A stretch of 64,000 nt of DNA from Streptococcus cristatus (lineage in GTDB: Bacteria; Bacillota; Bacilli; Lactobacillales; Streptococcaceae). Positions 59,656 through 64,000 of the stretch are shown here, in pieces. Where the stretch lies: assembly GCF_001578775.1 (NCBI RefSeq), contig NZ_KQ969062.1, positions 1,319,836 to 1,383,835 of the forward strand, read 5' to 3'. Below the pieces are notes generated by a model. It made no database searches and was not told the origin of the DNA. It saw nothing but the letters and a program-made list of their open reading frames with translations. Positions within the stretch are counted from its first letter, which is position 1; every line of letters starts with the position of its first letter. A program made the translations under genes and the position numbers.

Positions 59656-59669
59656 TGCAAACGATTTCA
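59656..59669 (-). promoter_or_regulatory. cre site of the neopullulanase gene
   Basis: Minus strand TGAAATCGTTTGCA fits the cre consensus TGNAANCGNTNNCA at every fixed position, about 45 bases upstream of the start codon. Confidence 0.85.
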
Positions 59670-59729
59670 AAACCTAGCCCTAGTATATCACTTTAAAAAA
59701 ATGAATGCAAGGTGTTGTTTGGGGGATAT

Positions 59730-59760
59730 AGTAAAAAGCCTTGAGGCCAAGGCTTTTACT
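59730..59760 (-). terminator. Terminator after the CPBP protease gene
   Basis: AGTAAAaAGCCTTG pairs with CCAAGGCTTTTACT around a short loop. It is nearly symmetrical, so it may act in either direction. Confidence 0.7.
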
Positions 59761-59874
59761 AATTAGATTTTTTAAGAAGCTTACTCTATACTTACATGAA
59801 CTATATTACGCAAGAAATGTATGCGACAGTTATCGTCTCTATCCTAAAGTGAAGTCCATAGTTAAGTAGATATT

Positions 59875-60546
59875 TTACATATGAAACATTAGAAAAACAA
59901 TACCTGTTGTATTGGCTAGAATATGCGATAAAGTTGTAATCAAACAATTTTTAGTCTTTTTATAAATAACGGAATAGATGATACTATCAATAAAAATCAT
60001 CAAAACATCATAACTAACAAGTTCAAAACTTCCACTAGCAATATGGGCTACTGCAAACAATAAAGACGACACAATAGCACAAAGCCAGAATGGAAGAATT
60101 GTCATTGACTTGCCAAGAAAGAAACCTCGCCATGCGATTTCTTCTCCTAAAGCCGCAATTATTACTTGAACCATAAGGAGTGGTATTTTATCGAAAGATA
60201 ACATAGAATCCGTTCTTCCAACAATATGACTGGTGAATGCACCCTTAAATACCAAATCGCCAATAATTAACGTTGCTACAGCGGTTCCTATCGGGAGTAA
60301 AACCAAAAGAATTACTCCTTGTTTTTTCAAATCATTGAAAAATGATTTAAAACGTAATCCCGACTCTATATGTCTTTTTTTCTCCAAAAATTCAATAACA
60401 AAGAAAAAGAGAGTACCAATCAGTACGGTGAGACCTGATAAAGAAAGTTCAGGTATTATCTTTGTCAAAGACAATACTGCCATTAGAAACAAACCAATGA
60501 TTGTAGTATATACAGACTTTTTATCTATTTTAGCAAAATCAAGCAT
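59875..60546 (-). CDS. CPBP-family intramembrane glutamic protease
   Basis: 223 residues with about seven membrane segments. EEIAWRGFFLG is the complete EExxxR motif, FAVAHIASG supplies His, and LSHILANTTGIVF supplies the second His region. Such proteases process or provide immunity to peptides, or cut membrane proteins. AT-rich and low in the codon style of its neighbours, like the region to its right, so transfer is possible. Neighbours do not reveal its substrate. Confidence 0.85.
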   Translation of the reverse strand: MLDFAKIDKKSVYTTIIGLFLMAVLSLTKIIPELSLSGLTVLIGTLFFFVIEFLEKKRHIESGLRFKSFFNDLKKQGVILLVLLPIGTAVATLIIGDLVFKGAFTSHIVGRTDSMLSFDKIPLLMVQVIIAALGEEIAWRGFFLGKSMTILPFWLCAIVSSLLFAVAHIASGSFELVSYDVLMIFIDSIIYSVIYKKTKNCLITTLSHILANTTGIVFLMFHM

Positions 60547-60939
60547 AAATATTTCTCCTTAACGTTAGTAGGGCGACATGGTTATTCTTTTGTCTTGAAT
60601 TGTCAAATTAAGTGCACAATTCAAGACTTAAAAAACTTTCTCCAAAAGGTTTCTAGGGTTTCACAATCAAAGTTGCACACTCAGCAATTCGCTGTTGTCC
60701 ATGAGAGGAATATCTCTTCTACTTAGCTGAAAAATCTGCTCGTACAAGCAGTGATACCGCCTAAACATGAAATAAGTGAACACTAAGTATGTCAAGTGAA
60801 CCTGTATTTATGTAGAAACATGTCTATAAACCTTTTAACGATAGCACAAGATTGTCGTTAAAAGGTATTACCTCGACAAACTGGGATTTACTTAAATGAA
60901 ATCCAAGATTGATATAGGTCAAACTTAAGTTATTTCTTA
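60547..60939. other. AT-rich intergenic stretch with two inverted repeats
   Basis: No long ORF. It holds a perfect 12-base inverted repeat (60592-60603 with 60616-60627, core TCTTGAATTGT) and a second one near 60836-60870 (CCTTTTAACGA with TCGTTAAAAGG). The second could be a terminator or an attenuator; neither lies beside a clear gene end. It may be a decayed mobile element (inference). Confidence 0.5.
60667..60768 (-). CDS. Possible 33-residue ORF
   Basis: ATG at 60768 opens MFRRYHCLYEQIFQLSRR, ends at TGA 60667-60669. Arg/Leu-rich and not membrane-like. I have no family for it; it could be the remnant of a longer gene or a repeat. No ribosome site is obvious. Confidence 0.25.
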   Translation of the reverse strand: MFRRYHCLYEQIFQLSRRDIPLMDNSELLSVQL

Positions 60940-61350
60940 TCATTTTTCTTCTCTTAAAACCAATAAAATATTTTCTGAATAATTTGAAGAAATATTCACT
61001 GAACTAACTGATTCAACTTTTATCTGTTTTACCGAAAAAAATGTCTTACTATTATAACGAATATTGAAATCATGCTCAGACCCTTTTTTAACATCTTGAA
61101 AAGAATCATTATTGATATTAAATTCTGATTTTCTAATCGATTCAATATTTTCTTTTGTGCTCATTATGTAAATATAGCCAGTAAAATCTTTAGTAGATAT
61201 ATTTCTTTTATCAAGAATACTGATTGTATTAATTTCTATATTTTCATTGAAATTTATTAAAATCAGAATATAATTTTCAATTACTGATCATTCGAACTTC
61301 TCTAACTCTAACAAAATTTTATAAAAAAACGGTTTATGATTTTCGCTCAA
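60940..61350 (-). pseudogene. Broken ORF of about 136 codons with one in-frame TGA
   Basis: A frame can be read from TTG 61350 (LSENHKPFFYKILLELEKFE) to the stop at 60940-60942, broken only by TGA at 61288-61290. After it come VIENYILILINFNENIEI, SILDKRNISTKDFTGYIYIM and STKENIESIRKSEFNINNDSF. The part after ATG 61164 could still give 74 residues. Very AT-rich. Family unknown; I first saw only the 74-residue ORF and extended it by reading upstream. Confidence 0.5.
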
Positions 61351-61373
61351 AATTCCAATTCTAAAATAAAAAC

Positions 61374-61408
61374 ACGAGAAAAAACTCTACATTTGAGCCC
61401 TTTCTCGT
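61374..61408 (-). terminator. Terminator of the oleate hydratase gene
   Basis: ACGAGAAA (61374-61381) pairs with TTTCTCGT (61401-61408); on the minus strand GTTTTTATTTT follows. Confidence 0.8.
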
Positions 61409-61445
61409 ATCCTATTATCTCAATGATTATACCAATTTATATCAA

Positions 61446-63218
61446 CTAAATTAAATCAGCATCTTTAAGTAGTTCCTCAATAAATGTTCCCTTGATTTTC
61501 TTCGCAGCACGTTTTTCAAATAGTTTCACTAAGAACGGAACTTTTACATCGGCTAATTTCTTGCCGTCCATCAAGCGGCTTGTTGATTTTGTAAGAACGC
61601 GTAAATCGTAAGCTGAAGCGAACACTTCTGGTACACCACGATCGACATCAAGCAATGTATATACAGCTTCCATCGCTGTACGAACAGAATATTCTGTTGT
61701 AAACACTGTATCGCGAGGAGTTTCAGCGAAGTTACCAATGAAGGCAATATTCTTAGAGCCATTTGGAACAACGAGCGGACGGTCGCCATCTTTACGTGCC
61801 ATGAAGTAGCTTGTGATATAAGGCATGTAGCAAGGCACTGTGTTGCATCCTTCGCTAGCAAATTCATGAATCAATTCTTCTGGAACACCCATGTGGTATA
61901 ACCATTCCTCGGCAATTTCAATCCCTGTACATTCTTCAATTGGTTTTTCCACATAGTTTCCTTTGATTCCTGAATATAAACCGTAAATCCATACGACTAA
62001 TTCATCTTTACTTTGTGCTTTAAAGTGTGGTTGACGGTTTAATGTGTAGCTCATCATCCAGTTTGAGTCGCGAACTGTTACGATTCCTCCTGTCACCACT
62101 TTTCCAGCATAAGGATCACGTTTTGAGATTTTTTGAATGTATTCAGCGATACGTTTATCTTTTACAGTTGTTGTAGCTGAAACAAACCAGCTTTGGTCTG
62201 GCAAGTTTTCACAGAATACTTCTGGATGTCCGAAGCGTTCATCTTGTTTCGCTAAGTTTTTCCATAAGCTCCATGATCCACCTAATTCTTTTGAAATTGG
62301 AGCTGGAGTATTGTTATCCCCGTATGTTGTTGCAGCAGTAATACTACCGTTTGTCACGAATACTAAGTCGTTTTCTGTAAGATTGCGTGTTTCTAAAACG
62401 CCACCTACTTCTAACACAAGTTCTTTAGCAATCATGTCGCTTCCAACGTGTTCAACAATCACATTTTTAACGACTGTATCATACTCGAATTGAACATTAT
62501 GTTTTTTCAAGTAGTTCACGAGTGGTAAAACGAGTGATTCGTATTGGTTGTATTTCGTAAATTTCAAAGCAGATAAGTCAGGTAGACCATCGATATGGTG
62601 AATGAAACGTAAAATGTAACGGCGCATTTCAATCGCTGAATGCCATTTTTCAAAAGCAAACATGCTAGCCCAGTAAGTCCAGAAGTTTGATTCGAAGAAT
62701 TCTTCACTGAATACATCGGTAATTTTTAGCCCTTGTAATTCAGATTCGGAGGTCATATATAATTTCACCATTTCTTCGCTTGACTTATCGCTTAAAGTGA
62801 ATTGGCCATCATCCGGAATGCGTTGTCCTTTGTTTTCAATCACACGACATTTTGAGAAGTTAGGGTCTTCTTTGTTAAGCCAGTAGAACTCATCTAACAC
62901 AGAGGCATCTTCGACTTCTAGTGAAGGGATTGATCTGAATAAGTCCCATAAACATTCGAAGTGGTCTTCCATTTCACGACCTCCACGAATAATGAATCCG
63001 CGTGTTGGGTTTAAGATTCCGTCTAAGCTTCCTCCTGCAAGTGGAAGTTCTTCTAAAATATGAATGTTTTCTCCTTTCATTTGGCCGTCTCTGACTAAGA
63101 AAGCAGCGGCTGATAAGGATGCAAGTCCTGAACCAACTAAGTAAGCTGATTTTTGATCAACGCCTTGTGGTTTTTTAGGGCGAGCAAATGCTTCGTAATT
63201 TCCATTTGAATAGTACAT
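61446..63218 (-). CDS. ohyA: Oleate hydratase
   Basis: 590 residues, FAD-dependent hydration of the cis-9 double bond of unsaturated fatty acids to 10-hydroxy fatty acids, which lowers their toxicity. The FAD motif is [20 protein letters not shown]. Conserved blocks are [41 protein letters not shown] and [31 protein letters not shown] precedes the ATG. The TetR gene upstream probably controls it. This class is also called 67 kDa myosin-cross-reactive antigen. Confidence 0.95.
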   Translation of the reverse strand: MYYSNGNYEAFARPKKPQGVDQKSAYLVGSGLASLSAAAFLVRDGQMKGENIHILEELPLAGGSLDGILNPTRGFIIRGGREMEDHFECLWDLFRSIPSLEVEDASVLDEFYWLNKEDPNFSKCRVIENKGQRIPDDGQFTLSDKSSEEMVKLYMTSESELQGLKITDVFSEEFFESNFWTYWASMFAFEKWHSAIEMRRYILRFIHHIDGLPDLSALKFTKYNQYESLVLPLVNYLKKHNVQFEYDTVVKNVIVEHVGSDMIAKELVLEVGGVLETRNLTENDLVFVTNGSITAATTYGDNNTPAPISKELGGSWSLWKNLAKQDERFGHPEVFCENLPDQSWFVSATTTVKDKRIAEYIQKISKRDPYAGKVVTGGIVTVRDSNWMMSYTLNRQPHFKAQSKDELVVWIYGLYSGIKGNYVEKPIEECTGIEIAEEWLYHMGVPEELIHEFASEGCNTVPCYMPYITSYFMARKDGDRPLVVPNGSKNIAFIGNFAETPRDTVFTTEYSVRTAMEAVYTLLDVDRGVPEVFASAYDLRVLTKSTSRLMDGKKLADVKVPFLVKLFEKRAAKKIKGTFIEELLKDADLI

Positions 63219-63288
63219 AATATAGCCTCCATAAATGATGTTTTATTTACTATGCTATTACTATAAATCTAATCAAAAAATAATACAA

Positions 63289-63341
63289 TTTACAAATTAG
63301 GGTGTTTGTCAAAAGGTTAGACAAACACCCTAATTTGTAAA
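63289..63341 (-). terminator. Perfect 22-base inverted repeat between the TetR and oleate hydratase genes
   Basis: Arms at 63289-63310 and 63320-63341 are exact complements with a nine-base loop, centre CAAACACC/GGTGTTTG. On the minus strand the stem is followed by TTGTATTATTTTTTG, so it can stop tetR transcription; its length also allows an attenuator or a protein-binding site. Confidence 0.65.
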
Positions 63342-63360
63342 GTAATATTTTAATTTTGGT

Positions 63361-63900
63361 TTAAAAATTTGAAATAATGCTCCCCAACATAACTCTTTCA
63401 ATCTTTTCAACTAATTCATCGGCAGTGCTAGGCATCTGTTTTTCAATCCAATCTAAACCAATACCGACCAGAGCATAAGTATAAAATGAAATTGAAAACT
63501 CGACTTGTTGTGCTTCTTCACCCGTAACCTGGATTTCCTGAAAAATGAGATTTGTCAAAAAACGTTCTACTTCTTGATTTAAGAATTTTTCTAAATATTC
63601 CTTTCCAAATGAGCGATAGGTATTCAGTACAAAACTCCGATTATCAGCAATATATTGAAAAATAGAAGCAAGAACATCTTGCCAATTATCATAAGTTACA
63701 TCTTTCCCCACCGAAATTTCAGTATCCTGAAGATAAATCCATTCTACCAAATCATAGATATCTCTGAAATTATTATAAAAAGTTTGGCGACTAACACCGC
63801 AAGATTGGGTTAAATCATTGATAGTGATTTTGCTTAGTGACTTTTCTTCCATCAATTCTTTCAAGGTTGAAGCTAGAACCTTTTTTATCACAGTTGTCAT
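63361..63900 (-). CDS. TetR-family regulator next to oleate hydratase
   Basis: 179 residues. The HTH is clear (LMEEKSLSKITINDLTQSCG, then VSRQTFYNNFRDIYDLVEWI), typical of the Firmicute TetR_C-type dihydroxyacetone-kinase-regulator-like group. It lies 142 bases upstream of oleate hydratase on the same strand, separated by a strong hairpin. A fatty-acid-sensing role is inference from the neighbour. Its own promoter has TTGATA and TGTTATAAT, with 16 bases between them. Confidence 0.88.
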   Translation of the reverse strand: MTTVIKKVLASTLKELMEEKSLSKITINDLTQSCGVSRQTFYNNFRDIYDLVEWIYLQDTEISVGKDVTYDNWQDVLASIFQYIADNRSFVLNTYRSFGKEYLEKFLNQEVERFLTNLIFQEIQVTGEEAQQVEFSISFYTYALVGIGLDWIEKQMPSTADELVEKIERVMLGSIISNF

Positions 63901-63935
63901 CTTTCATACCCTTTCACATCATTTTATAGCTAACA

Positions 63936-63968
63936 TTATAACAAATTGTAAAATCTTATCAAACTTTA
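63936..63968 (-). promoter_or_regulatory. Promoter of the TetR gene with a candidate operator
   Basis: Minus strand TTGATA, 16-base spacer, TATAAT with TG upstream. The -10 flank reads TAACAAATTGTAA on the plus strand, a near-palindrome (one mismatch in each arm), a possible site for self-repression. Confidence 0.5.
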
Positions 63969-64000
63969 TTCATCTGACGACATATAGTTTAAGAGAAATA

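Overview
The window looks like the chromosome of an oral Streptococcus of the sanguinis/gordonii type. Reasons: low-to-moderate GC, an LPXTG-anchored surface peptidase, a collagen-like surface protein with the streptococcal RKTRAWG-type signal peptide, the murB-potABCD and glpK-glpO-glpF gene orders, TTG-started rpsT, and streptococcal versions of S20, PotD and Xaa-Pro dipeptidyl-peptidase. The species call is inference. I saw no rRNA or tRNA genes, no CRISPR array, no prophage and no intact insertion sequence.

Layout. 1-3048: the 5' part of a large collagen-like surface adhesin gene on the minus strand, interrupted by two in-frame TAA codons and running off the left edge. 3.3-5.5 kb: truB behind a DUF2130 coiled-coil gene. 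5.6-9.7 kb: a TetR regulator and a heterodimeric ABC exporter, with a consensus promoter and a perfect palindromic operator. 10.0-13.3 kb: proline synthesis (proB, proA, proC). 13.4-15.5 kb: a HAD phosphatase and an iron-dependent alcohol dehydrogenase. 15.8-20.7 kb: murB and polyamine uptake (potABCD). 20.8-23.0 kb: threonine branch (hom, thrB). 23.1-24.1 kb: a membrane-anchored polysaccharide deacetylase. 24.2-31.9 kb: one long nucleoside salvage operon (methyltransferase, pdp, deoC, cdd, BMP lipoprotein, and an ABC importer). 32.0-38.1 kb, mostly plus strand: coaA, rpsT, a P-loop kinase, TraX-like protein, yaaA, a DUF1836 regulator coupled to hemolysin III, and a CPBP-like membrane protein. 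38.2-40.6 kb: an ABC-2 transporter. 40.7-49.3 kb: peptide and starch use (M20 peptidase, cell-wall Xaa-Pro dipeptidase, cytoplasmic alpha-amylase, alpha/beta hydrolase, an M42 peptidase broken by one TGA). 49.5-55.2 kb: glycerol use (glpF, glpO, glpK and an Mga-like regulator). 55.4-57.6 kb: four little-known genes (DUF6630, two hypotheticals, DUF4300 lipoprotein). 57.8-59.6 kb: a neopullulanase under a good cre site. 59.9-63.9 kb: AT-rich accessory DNA with a CPBP protease, a broken ORF, oleate hydratase and a TetR regulator.

How it works together: much of the window is nutrient scavenging (polyamines, nucleosides, peptides, maltodextrins, glycerol), with LacI/CcpA-type sites in front of the polysaccharide and glycerol genes. 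GlpO would make hydrogen peroxide, and YaaA belongs to a peroxide-stress family.

The best leads for something not well described are: the DUF1836-hemolysin III pair with a perfect palindrome lying on its -10 box; a family of small structured repeats (ends GGGACAAAA / TTTTGTCCC) present three times, one copy of which forms the 3' end of a gene; the collagen-like adhesin whose GXY blocks alternate with EF-hand-like Asp-rich loops; and the four-gene DUF6630-to-DUF4300 group. Three genes carry clean in-frame stop codons in otherwise open frames, which needs checking against reads before calling them pseudogenes.
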